Below are positions 47,353 to 55,370 of a stretch of DNA of 64,000 nucleotides, in pieces; position 1 is the first letter of the stretch, and each line of letters opens with the position of its first letter. The stretch comes from Streptomyces flaveolus (lineage in GTDB: Bacteria > Actinomycetota > Actinomycetes > Streptomycetales > Streptomycetaceae): assembly GCF_014648815.1 (NCBI RefSeq), contig NZ_BMRV01000008.1, positions 1 to 64,000 on the forward strand. Direction: 5' to 3'. The translations under genes and the position numbers were made by a program. Below the pieces are notes generated by a model. That model did no database searches, was not told the DNA's origin, and worked only from the letters and a program-made list of their open reading frames with translations.

Positions 47353-48801
47353 TCAGAGTCGCTCGTAGACACCCGGTCGGCGCGCTCGCAGGACGAGGGC
47401 CTGCACCGCGCCGGCCACGGCCGAGAGGGCGACTAGTCCGCCGATCACCCAGGCTCCCGTGGTGGTGCCGACGAGGAGCGGGAAGTTGGCGACCATCAGG
47501 CAGACCACACAGGCCAGCCCGAGGAAGGCGACGCCAGGGGCCACGACCGTACGCCACACCGGCTGCCGCCCGTCGGTGCGCCGGAAGAAGCCGATGGCGG
47601 CGAGGCTGGTGGCCGCCATCAGCAGGACGATGCCGAGCGTGGCGGCGCCGGAGAACCAGGCGTAGAGGTCCCCGATCGGGTCGAGGCCGAGCGAGGCGAC
47701 GACGACCGTGGTGACGAACGCGACCGCCGAGGCGACGGCCGAGGACGCCGACGGCGCGCGGTGCCGGGGGTGGACGACGCTCAGCGACGCCGGAAGCACG
47801 CCGGCCCGGGACAGCGCGAACTGGTAGCGCGTCACGACGTTATGGAAGGCCAGTACGCATGCGAACTGGCTTGTGATCAGCAGGAGTTGCATGGCGTCGG
47901 CCCAGACGGACCCCACATAGCTCCGCGTCAGCGTGAGGACCAGGCCCTCGGGGTCGGCCTGCGCGGCTGCGACCACGGCGTCGACGCCGGAACCCACCAC
48001 GATCGCCCACACGGTGAACGAGTAGAAGGCTCCGATCACCAGGATCGCGACGTATGTCGCCCGCGGGACGGTTACGTCGGGGTCCTTCGCCTCGTGGCGG
48101 AACACGGCCGTCGCCTCGAAGCCGATGAACCCGAAGAGGGCGAACATGACGCCGAGGCCCAGGGAGCCGGTGCCCACGATCGAGGGTGACACCGGCTCGG
48201 CCGTCAGGCCGTGGGCGCCGCCGTGGCCCACGATGCCGAGGTCCAGGACCAGGAGCAGCAGGGATTCCAGCACCAGCACGGCGCCGAGCACCTTGGCACT
48301 CAGCTCGATGTCGCGGTAGCCGAGGAAGGCGATGACGCCCAGCGAGACGAGCGCCCACGACCACCACGGGGAGCCGACGTCGGCGTACCGCTCGATGACG
48401 TTGCTCGTCGCGACCCCGACATAGGCGTTCACCCCGACGAGAAGCAGCGTGTAGGAGAAGAGCGCGAGGGTCGCGGCCGAGAGGCCGGGTATGCGGCCGA
48501 GCCCCGCCTGGACGTAGGCGTAGAAGGCGCCCGCGTCGCGTACCCGTCCGGCCATCAGTGTGAAGCCGACCGCGAAGACCAGCAGCAGCACGGTGGACAG
48601 CACGAAGTACAGCGGCATCCCCGGGCTGCCGCTCACGGCGAAGGCGAGCGGCACCCCGCCGGCCACAAGGCCGAGCGGTGCCGCCGCGGCGACGACCATG
48701 AACACGATCTGCGACACGCCGAGCCCACGGTGGAGCGGGTTGCCCGCTCCCGCTTCACCGCCGGGTGCTTCGGCGTGCCCTGTCTTGGAGAGGTCGGTCA
48801 T
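47353..48801 (-). CDS. APC-family amino acid/polyamine permease
   Basis: A 482-residue membrane transporter with about 12 hydrophobic segments. The first domain (LGVSQIVFMVVAAAAPLGLV, then GGVPLAFAVSG and FALFGFIGFEATAVFRHEAK) is typical of the APC superfamily; the FGFEA-like block is its signature. It likely takes up an amine or amino acid that feeds the flanking oxidase, dehydrogenase and plus-strand genes. The ATG at 48801 is preferred over 48843 because AAAGG lies 8 nt upstream. It is transcribed away from the monooxygenase operon across a 612-bp control region. Confidence 0.9.
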   Translation of the reverse strand: MTDLSKTGHAEAPGGEAGAGNPLHRGLGVSQIVFMVVAAAAPLGLVAGGVPLAFAVSGSPGMPLYFVLSTVLLLVFAVGFTLMAGRVRDAGAFYAYVQAGLGRIPGLSAATLALFSYTLLLVGVNAYVGVATSNVIERYADVGSPWWSWALVSLGVIAFLGYRDIELSAKVLGAVLVLESLLLLVLDLGIVGHGGAHGLTAEPVSPSIVGTGSLGLGVMFALFGFIGFEATAVFRHEAKDPDVTVPRATYVAILVIGAFYSFTVWAIVVGSGVDAVVAAAQADPEGLVLTLTRSYVGSVWADAMQLLLITSQFACVLAFHNVVTRYQFALSRAGVLPASLSVVHPRHRAPSASSAVASAVAFVTTVVVASLGLDPIGDLYAWFSGAATLGIVLLMAATSLAAIGFFRRTDGRQPVWRTVVAPGVAFLGLACVVCLMVANFPLLVGTTTGAWVIGGLVALSAVAGAVQALVLRARRPGVYERL

Positions 48802-49012
48802 CGCGATCACCTTTCGGCTCACAGGCCGGTACCGGCTCGTCATGGGTGGGTGAAGGAGTGCGTGGAGCGGTACGCCTGCGCGAACGAACAGGTGCGGCTC
48901 CCTCGCGGTGGCTGAGCCGGAGCGGCAGGAGGCGGCTCCTGCCGCCCGAGAAGACGTGACCCCGTGCGGGTTCCGGGTCGTCGGCCGCTTCCGCTCGGCC
49001 GCGATCGCGGGA

Positions 49013-49090
49013 GTGACGGCGGCGATCCCCCGCGGCTCGATACACCTGTGGGTCCCGGCACGCGGGGAGGTCGTGACGACAGCGGGTTCG
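49013..49090 (-). pseudogene. Fragment of a second DapB-like dehydrogenase gene
   Basis: 78 bp align without gaps to 46410-46487 inside the intact DapB-like gene, with about 63 of 78 identities by eye. Read on the minus strand it encodes EPAVVTTSPRAGTH and IEPRGIAAVT, against EPAVVTTSPRVGDH and IEPGQIAAVT in the intact protein. Similarity stops at both ends, so it is a relic of a duplication, not a gene. Confidence 0.65.
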
Positions 49091-49110
49091 GTCTGCCCGC
49101 GTGACCACGA

Positions 49111-49141
49111 CCCTGCTGTTTAGTACCACTAAACAGCAGGG
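49111..49141. promoter_or_regulatory. Perfect 31-bp palindrome, operator copy 2 (GTTTA-type)
   Basis: Arms CCCTGCTGTTTAGT and ACTAAACAGCAGGG, 14 bp each, around the 3-bp centre ACC. The central 17 bp match the palindrome at 43592-43608 except for one base. It lies between the divergent permease and monooxygenase genes, so one regulator could control both, probably the XRE-cupin or PucR-type protein. Confidence 0.8.
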
Positions 49142-49282
49142 GGAAACCTCTACCACCCCGGTCTTGCTCCCGCAATGGCCGCGGCAGCAAGACGCCGCTG
49201 GGCGGTCGTATCCGACCGCCCTCCCGGAAGGGCCGGGCCCCGGGCTCGACCGGGGCCTCCGCCCGAACGGCGGACACCGTAG

Positions 49283-49354
49283 GGGCGCAACGGCCCGGTC
49301 CGCCTGTGCATCGTGCACCGAGCCCTGGCGAAGGAGGTGCCCGCTGTCGTTCTC
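49283..49354 (+). promoter_or_regulatory. Duplicated promoter module, copy upstream of the monooxygenase operon
   Basis: Ungapped match to the minus-strand copy at 47260-47331. It ends 59 nt before the monooxygenase ATG. Downstream of the aligned block both copies also carry GACAGTG followed by GGTA. This suggests a conserved promoter plus activator or repressor site rather than coding homology. Confidence 0.6.
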
Positions 49355-49413
49355 GCAGGCGGTCGCAGCTCGCGACAGTGAGGTATCCGCCACAGGAACA
49401 GCGAGGAAACGCC

Positions 49414-50949
49414 ATGACAGCTGAGGTGTTGGACGCCGTCGAGGAATTCGACGTGGTGATCATCGGAGCCGGGATCTCCGGGATCGGCGCGGCCACCTAT
49501 TTCAGCCGGGAGCTGCCCGACAAGTCGCTCGCCGTACTGGAAGCGCGCGACGACATCGGAGGCACTTGGGACCTGTTCCGCTATCCCGGCATCCGCTCGG
49601 ACTCCGACCTCCACACGTTCGGATACGCGTTCAAGCCCTGGCGCCACGAAGCCGCGATCGCCGACGCTCCCCTCATCAAGGAGTACCTCCACGAGACCGT
49701 CGAGGAGAACGGCCTGGAGCGCGTCCTCAGGCTCGGCCACCGGGTCGTCCGCGCGGAGTGGTCCACGGCGGACTCACGGTGGACCCTCACCGTCCAGACG
49801 TCGGACCCCGCCACGGGAGCGACCCGGACCAGGACGATCCACGCGGGATGGGTCTTCGCCGCCACCGGCTACTACCGGTACGACGAGGGGTTCTCCCCGG
49901 AGTTCCAGGGACGGGACGAGTTCGAGGGCCAGATCGTCCATCCGCAGCACTGGCCCGAGGGACTCGACTACAGCGACAAGAAGGTCGTCGTCATCGGCAG
50001 TGGCGCGACCGCGATCACTCTGGTGCCGGCCATGACCACCGGGGCGGGCGCCGCCCGGCACGTGACGATGCTGCAGCGCACCCCCACCTACGTCATGGCG
50101 CTCCCCCGCGTCGACAAGGTCGCCCTGGCGCTCACGAAGCTGCTCGGGGAAGAGCGCGGGTACGCCGTGACGCGGTTCAAGAACATCTGGACCGAACACG
50201 CCGTCGTGAAGGGCCTGCGGACCTTCCCCAAGGCAGGACGGGCTTTCATCCGGCGCGAGAACGTCAAGCGCCTTCCCAAGGGATTCGACGTCGACAAGCA
50301 CTTCAACCCGCCGTACGACCCGTGGGACCAGCGACTGTGCGTGGCACCGAACGGCGACTTCTTCGACGCGATCAAGGAAGGAAGGGCCTCCGTCGTCACC
50401 GACGCCGTGGCGAGGTTCAGCAAGCGCGGCATCGTCCTGGCATCGGGTGAGGAACTGGAAGCCGACATCATCGTCACCGCGACGGGGCTGAACCTTCGGC
50501 TTTTCGACGGCATGCCCATCGTGGTCGACGGACACCAGGTCGACATCGCGGACGCGCTCTGTTACCGCGGCATGCTGCTGAGTGGGATGCCGAACTGGGC
50601 GATGGCGATCGGCTACACCACCTCGTCCTGGACGCTCAAGGTGAGCCTGATGTGCCGTTACTTCATCGACCTGGTCAGGCACATGGACGCCCGCGGATAC
50701 GACACGGTGGTTCCGGTCGCACCGTCGGGAACGAACCGCAGGCCCGTCATGGACCTTCAGGCCGGGTACGCCAAGCGCGGCGAGAAGCTCCTGCCCAAGC
50801 AGGGACCCGAGAAGCCCTGGCGGATGGCGATGTCCTACCCCGAGGACGCCAGGGCGCTGCGCGGCCCGGTGGCCGACGAGAACCTCCGGTTCGGCGCCCG
50901 CCGGGCGGCCGCGCCGGCGCCCGGCGGGAGGCGAGGCACCCGTGTCTGA
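49414..50949 (+). CDS. Flavin monooxygenase, Baeyer-Villiger type (EthA-like)
   Basis: A 511-residue class B flavoprotein monooxygenase. It has an FAD fold GAGISGIGAATYF at residues 18-30, GGTWDLFRYPGIRSDSD at 49-65, the Baeyer-Villiger fingerprint FxGxxxHxxxWP as FEGQIVHPQHWP at 170-181, and a second dinucleotide motif VVVIGSGATAITLVPAM. It uses NADPH and oxygen to insert oxygen next to a carbonyl, giving an ester or lactone. The ATG at 49414 has GAGGAAA upstream. It overlaps the following hydrolase gene by 8 nt; such pairs usually split the ester or lactone formed. The amine oxidase that follows could make the ketone substrate. Confidence 0.9.
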   Translation: MTAEVLDAVEEFDVVIIGAGISGIGAATYFSRELPDKSLAVLEARDDIGGTWDLFRYPGIRSDSDLHTFGYAFKPWRHEAAIADAPLIKEYLHETVEENGLERVLRLGHRVVRAEWSTADSRWTLTVQTSDPATGATRTRTIHAGWVFAATGYYRYDEGFSPEFQGRDEFEGQIVHPQHWPEGLDYSDKKVVVIGSGATAITLVPAMTTGAGAARHVTMLQRTPTYVMALPRVDKVALALTKLLGEERGYAVTRFKNIWTEHAVVKGLRTFPKAGRAFIRRENVKRLPKGFDVDKHFNPPYDPWDQRLCVAPNGDFFDAIKEGRASVVTDAVARFSKRGIVLASGEELEADIIVTATGLNLRLFDGMPIVVDGHQVDIADALCYRGMLLSGMPNWAMAIGYTTSSWTLKVSLMCRYFIDLVRHMDARGYDTVVPVAPSGTNRRPVMDLQAGYAKRGEKLLPKQGPEKPWRMAMSYPEDARALRGPVADENLRFGARRAAAPAPGGRRGTRV

Positions 50950-51877
50950 GACGAGCGCCGCCGAGGGCGGCGACCAGTACGCGACCCTGCCGTCCGGGAT
51001 GACGATCTGCTTCCGGGACCACGGCCACAAGGACGCCCCCGCGATGCTGCTCATCGCGGGACTGGGCGAAGACCTCACCTTCTGGTCCGACTCGTTCGTC
51101 GACTCCCTCACCGCCCACGGTTTCCGGGTCGTCGCGATCGACAACCGCGACGCCGGCCAGTCGACGTTCGTCGCCTCGCCCCCTCCCGGGCTCTGGCGTC
51201 AGATCGCCGCGCGTCCGCGCGGCGACGCGTACACGCTGGCCGACATGGCCCAGGACGCCGTCGGCGTACTCGACCATCTCGGGATCGCGCGGGTGCACCT
51301 GGTCGGGCGGTCGATGGGCGGAATGATTGCGCAGACGATCGCGGCCACGGCGCCCGAGCGGGTCCTGTCGCTGGCCTCCCTCTATTCCACGACCGGGGCG
51401 CGCAAGGTCGGTCAGCCGGCCCTGTCGACGATCCGGCTCCTCGCCGCCCCGCCGGCGAGGAACAGAACCGCGGCGGTCCGTGCCCACCTGAGGCTCACCC
51501 GTCACATCGCGGGAACGGGGCACCCCATCGACGACGCGGCCGAGGCGGCCATCGCGGCGCGCGGCTGGGACCGCAGCGCCGGCGACCCGGCAGCCGGCAC
51601 GGCGCGCCAGATCCAGGCCATCCAGCGCTCCGGGGACCGGACGGCCCAGCTGAGCCGGATCACCGCCCCGACGCTGGTCATCCACGGCGACCGAGACCCA
51701 CTGGTGAGCCCGAGCGGCGGCGCCGCGACAGTCAAGGCGATCCGCTCGGCACAGCACGTGGTCATTCCCGGCATGGGCCATCACCTCCCCGAGCCCCTCG
51801 TCGACCCCATCACGACCTACATCGCGCAGCACGCGAACCGCGTGGGTGAAGGAGGCAGCCATGTCCGGATCTCGTGA
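50942..51877 (+). CDS. Alpha/beta hydrolase (ester/lactone hydrolase candidate)
   Basis: A 311-residue alpha/beta hydrolase. The nucleophile elbow is LVGRSMGGMIAQ, the acid lies in VIHGDRDPLVSP and the histidine in IPGMGHHLPEPL. It begins IAGLGEDLTFWSDSFVDSL and VVAIDNRDAGQS, as in carboxylesterases and DhaA-like enzymes. Start GTG 50942 lies inside the end of the monooxygenase gene, a strong sign of coupling. Likely role: hydrolysis of the ester or lactone produced by the monooxygenase. Confidence 0.88.
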   Translation: MSETSAAEGGDQYATLPSGMTICFRDHGHKDAPAMLLIAGLGEDLTFWSDSFVDSLTAHGFRVVAIDNRDAGQSTFVASPPPGLWRQIAARPRGDAYTLADMAQDAVGVLDHLGIARVHLVGRSMGGMIAQTIAATAPERVLSLASLYSTTGARKVGQPALSTIRLLAAPPARNRTAAVRAHLRLTRHIAGTGHPIDDAAEAAIAARGWDRSAGDPAAGTARQIQAIQRSGDRTAQLSRITAPTLVIHGDRDPLVSPSGGAATVKAIRSAQHVVIPGMGHHLPEPLVDPITTYIAQHANRVGEGGSHVRIS

Positions 51878-53255
51878 GCCCCGCTCCGGGAGCACCACGA
51901 TCGACGTCGTGGTCGTCGGTGCCGGTTTCGCCGGTCTGAGCGCGGCGGAGCGACTGGTGAGCACGGGGCGATCCGTTCTGGTCGTGGAAGGCCGCGACCG
52001 GGTCGGAGGCCGCTCGCTCTCCGGCGAGGTGGCCGGCGTGAAGGTCGACCTCGGAGCGACGTGGGTGGCCCGGCGCCACACCGCCGTCCGGGACCTCGCC
52101 AGCCGGGTCGGGTGTACCACCACCGACCAGTTCGCCCAGGGCCGCAACGTGCTGTGGATGGCGGGCCGGCGCCGCACCTACAGCGGCACCATTCCCAAGG
52201 TCTCCCCCGCGGCCCTGGTGGACATGGCCCGCATGCAGGCGGCGCTGAACAAGCTGGTCGCGACCATCGACGTGAACGCCGCGTGGGAGACGCCCGGGGC
52301 CGGCCGGCTCGACACCCTCTCGTTCGGCGAGTGGCTCGACCGGAAGAACGCGCTGCCCGGCACCCGTGCGCTGATGACCGTCATCAGCAAAGTGCAGTGG
52401 GGTTGCACCCCGGGAGACGTCTCCTTGCTGCACGCACTGCGCTACATCCGCTCGGCGGGCGGGCTCGATCACATGCTGGACGTCGAGGGCGGTCAGCAGC
52501 AGGACCGGATCGTCGAGACCACCCAGGAGATCGCCAAACGGGTGGCGGAGCGGCTCGGTGACCGCGTGCGCCTGGAGACACCGGTGCGCCGCATCGCACA
52601 GGACGACGACGGCGTCACCGTGCGCACCGACTCCGGCGAGATCCGCGCCCGGTACGCGATCGTCACGGCCTCGCCGGCGCACCGCGCCGCCATCACCTTC
52701 GAGCCCGCTCTGTCCGAACGGGGCGAAGGGCTCACGCGGACCTGGCGCATGGGCGTGCTGAGCAAGGCGTTCGTGGCCTACGAGAGGCCGTTCTGGCGGG
52801 CCGACGGCTGTTCCGGCGAGGCGGTGACCGACACCGGAACCGTGTTCATCACCTTCGACGTGTCCCCCGCCCCCGGCGGACCGGGCGTCCTGATGGCCTT
52901 CTGCGATCCGCGCGTCTTCGACGGCTTCAGCCCCGAGACCCGGCGCGACCGGGTGGTCCGGCAGCTCGCCGACCTCTACGGTCCGCAGGCGCTCACCCCG
53001 ATCGACTACGTGGACCACTGCTGGGGAGCGGAGCCCTTCGCCCCGGGCGGCCCCAATCCCGCCGTCGCTCCCTACGCGACCACGAGCTTCGGCAAGGCGC
53101 TGAGCGAGCCCCACGGGCGCGTCCACTGGGCGGGCTCCGAAACCGCCGGTGAATGGGCCGGAACCATGAACGGCGCGGTTCTGACGGGCCAGCGCACCGC
53201 GGAGAGCGTCATCACCCTGCTGACCCGCGACGTCCGAGAGGGGGCGTCCCGATGA
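51861..53255 (+). CDS. Flavin-containing amine oxidase (monoamine oxidase family)
   Basis: A 464-residue FAD amine oxidase. It has VVVVGAGFAGLSAAERLVST near the N-terminus, then GRDRVGGRSLSGEV and LGATWVARRH, and the C-terminal WAGSETAGEWAGTMNGAVLT. Near the position where mammalian MAO carries its flavin-linked cysteine this protein reads FAPGGPNPAV with no cysteine, so FAD is probably bound non-covalently, as in putrescine and cyclohexylamine oxidases. It turns an amine to an aldehyde or ketone, ammonia and peroxide. ATG 51861 has AAGGAGG upstream and overlaps the hydrolase gene by 17 nt. Confidence 0.9.
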   Translation: MSGSREPRSGSTTIDVVVVGAGFAGLSAAERLVSTGRSVLVVEGRDRVGGRSLSGEVAGVKVDLGATWVARRHTAVRDLASRVGCTTTDQFAQGRNVLWMAGRRRTYSGTIPKVSPAALVDMARMQAALNKLVATIDVNAAWETPGAGRLDTLSFGEWLDRKNALPGTRALMTVISKVQWGCTPGDVSLLHALRYIRSAGGLDHMLDVEGGQQQDRIVETTQEIAKRVAERLGDRVRLETPVRRIAQDDDGVTVRTDSGEIRARYAIVTASPAHRAAITFEPALSERGEGLTRTWRMGVLSKAFVAYERPFWRADGCSGEAVTDTGTVFITFDVSPAPGGPGVLMAFCDPRVFDGFSPETRRDRVVRQLADLYGPQALTPIDYVDHCWGAEPFAPGGPNPAVAPYATTSFGKALSEPHGRVHWAGSETAGEWAGTMNGAVLTGQRTAESVITLLTRDVREGASR

Positions 53256-53956
53256 AGGAGACGCTGTTCCTGCTGGCCGACCTGTGGATGATCTTCGCCG
53301 GCTACTTCTACGGCTGGAGGTTCATCCGCCGGTACGGCAACTACCTCCTGGGCCTCGAGTGGATGGTCGTCGCGACGTCGGGCAGCAACTTCCTGCTCTG
53401 GTCGTTGCTCGGAGCCAAGAGCGACAGCGTCCTGTACGACCTGGCGTACTTCCTCGACGCGTTCTCCAGGTCGGTCGGCATCACGCTCATCCTGGTCCTG
53501 GGCCTGATGAAGGTCACCCATCGCTACAAGCCGAGCCGCAGCGTCGACGTCGCCGTGTTCGGGGTCGCGATCGTGGCCGCCCTTTTCCTCCGCCCCTTCC
53601 ACGGCGCGGATCTCCACACCGACCGTGGTGCGTTCTGGGTCTCCGTGTTCTACGTCGTCGTCAACCTCCTCACAGCCGCGTTCCTCTGCTACTTCGTCAA
53701 ACGGCTCTGGGGCGCGGGCGCGAGGTGGCCGGCGGTCTGGACCGGACTGGTCACGACCGCGGCGACCACCATCGCGATCACATACGACTTCTTCCCCCTG
53801 CCGTTCGACGACGCGAACCGCACGATCTTCTACACCGCCGCGCTGGCGACCTGGGGCACCCAGGGATTCGTCTACTTCCGCGCCTACCGCGCGCTGCACG
53901 ACCGCGACGCGGCTTCGGACGCGAACCCGGCCCGCCCGACCGGGGCCCTCGCATGA
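53252..53956 (+). CDS. Integral membrane protein with about 7 TM segments, unknown function
   Basis: A 234-residue hydrophobic protein. About seven membrane segments are visible, starting with FLLADLWMIFAGYFYGW and ending with WGTQGFVYFRAYRAL. No signal peptide or known motif was recognised. Charged loops are short and the C-tail is hydrophilic (HDRDAASDANPARP). Its ATG overlaps the amine oxidase stop (ATGA), so it is made together with that enzyme. It might be a sensor, transporter component or electron-transfer anchor. I do not recognise the family. Confidence 0.8.
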   Translation: MKETLFLLADLWMIFAGYFYGWRFIRRYGNYLLGLEWMVVATSGSNFLLWSLLGAKSDSVLYDLAYFLDAFSRSVGITLILVLGLMKVTHRYKPSRSVDVAVFGVAIVAALFLRPFHGADLHTDRGAFWVSVFYVVVNLLTAAFLCYFVKRLWGAGARWPAVWTGLVTTAATTIAITYDFFPLPFDDANRTIFYTAALATWGTQGFVYFRAYRALHDRDAASDANPARPTGALA

Positions 53957-53982
53957 ACCCGCAACACGAACAAGGAGTCAGT

Positions 53983-55341
53983 ATGGCGAAGAGGCACGTG
54001 TACGCGGTGGTGGACCCCGCCAGTGGCAAGCTGGTCAAGGAGTACCCCACCGCGACGGACGAGACCGTCGACGCGGCGCTCGACACGGCGGCGGATGCCT
54101 ACGCGCACTGGTCGAGGCAGACCTCCGTGGAACAGCGCGCCCAGCTGTTGCACACCGTGGCCACCCTGCACAGCGAGCGCCGCGGGCACCTTGCCGAGAT
54201 CATCCATCGGGAGATGGGCAAGCCGGTGGACGAGGCCGTCGGGGAAGTCGAGTTCAGCGCCTCGATCTACCGGTACTACGCCGAGAACGCGGAGAAGTTC
54301 CTCACCGACGAGCCGATCGAGCTTCTGGAGGGAGAGGGCACCGCTTTCATCCGTCGTCAGCCGGTCGGCGTGCTGCTGGGGATCATGCCCTGGAACTACC
54401 CGTACTACCAGGTGGCCCGGTTCGCCGCGCCCAACCTCGCGCTGGGCAACACCATCGTGCTCAAGCACGCATCGCAGTGTCCGGAGTCGTCCGCGGCTCT
54501 CCAGCAGCTGTTCACGGACGCGGGTTTCCCCCAGGGCTGCTACGTCAACGTCCACGCCACCGGGGAGCAGATCGGCCGCGCCATCGCCGACCCCCGCGTG
54601 CAGGGCGTCTCCTTCACCGGCTCGGAGCGGGCCGGCGCGGAGGTCGCGGAGAAGGCCGGGCGCAGCCTCAAGAAGGTGGTGCTCGAACTGGGCGGTTCGG
54701 ACCCCTTCATCGTGCTGTCCACCGACGACCTCGACGCCACGGTCCAGGCGGCGGTCGAGGCTCGGTTCGAGAACGCCGGTCAGGCGTGCAACGCCGGGAA
54801 GCGCTTCATCGTCGCCGAGGACATCTACGACGCCTTCCTCGACAAGTTCACCCAGCAGGTGCTCGCCCTGACCGACGGCCTGGCGCCGCTCTCCTCGGTC
54901 GCCGCCGCCGAGTACGTCGAGGAACAGGTCGAGCGAGCCGTCGATGACGGGGCGACCTTCGTCTCCGCGCGACAGCGCGAAGGGGCGTACTTCCCGCCCG
55001 GTGTGCTGACGGGTGTCTCGCCGACGTCGCCGTCGGCCGCCGAGGAGCTCTTCGGCCCCGTCGCGACCGTCTACCGGGTCGGCTCCGAGGACGAGGCCGT
55101 CGAGCTGGCGAACGGAACCCCGTACGGGCTGGGCTCCTATGTGTTCACGACGGACGCCGAGCAGGCGCTGCGCGTCGCCGACAGGATCGACGCAGGCATG
55201 GTCTTCATCAACGGCGTCGGCCTCGAAAGCGCGGAACTGCCCTTCGGTGGCGTCAAGTTGTCCGGTTTCGGCCGCGAGCTGGGACGGGCGGGCATCGACG
55301 AGTTCGCCAACAAGAAGCTCATCCGTACCGCTCGGACGTGA
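53983..55341 (+). CDS. Aldehyde dehydrogenase (succinate-semialdehyde dehydrogenase-like)
   Basis: A 452-residue NAD(P)-dependent dehydrogenase. It shows the proline-rich entry GIMPWNYPYYQVARFAAPNL, FTGSERAGAEVAEKAG, the general base in LELGGSDPF near residue 234, the catalytic cysteine in NAGQACNAGKR near 267, and the C-terminal LPFGGVKLSGFGRELG. This fits the GabD/semialdehyde subgroup. It would oxidise an aldehyde formed by the amine oxidase or the alcohol dehydrogenase to the acid. ATG 53983 has AAGGAG 7 nt upstream. Confidence 0.92.
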   Translation: MAKRHVYAVVDPASGKLVKEYPTATDETVDAALDTAADAYAHWSRQTSVEQRAQLLHTVATLHSERRGHLAEIIHREMGKPVDEAVGEVEFSASIYRYYAENAEKFLTDEPIELLEGEGTAFIRRQPVGVLLGIMPWNYPYYQVARFAAPNLALGNTIVLKHASQCPESSAALQQLFTDAGFPQGCYVNVHATGEQIGRAIADPRVQGVSFTGSERAGAEVAEKAGRSLKKVVLELGGSDPFIVLSTDDLDATVQAAVEARFENAGQACNAGKRFIVAEDIYDAFLDKFTQQVLALTDGLAPLSSVAAAEYVEEQVERAVDDGATFVSARQREGAYFPPGVLTGVSPTSPSAAEELFGPVATVYRVGSEDEAVELANGTPYGLGSYVFTTDAEQALRVADRIDAGMVFINGVGLESAELPFGGVKLSGFGRELGRAGIDEFANKKLIRTART

Positions 55342-55370
55342 TCGCCCCAAAACACGGAAGGAAGACTTTC

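Larger units (their letters stand above)
48802..49413. other. 612-bp divergent control region between the permease and the monooxygenase operon
   Basis: No intact gene. It contains, left to right, about 200 bp with nothing recognised, a fragment of a DapB-like gene (49013-49090), a perfect 31-bp palindrome (49111-49141) and the duplicated promoter module (49283-49354). Confidence 0.6.

Noticed and set aside
47240..47557. Short minus-strand frame covering the promoter module and the permease end
   Set aside because: It overlaps the permease coding sequence out of frame and its similarity to the 49.3-kb region is better explained by a shared promoter element.
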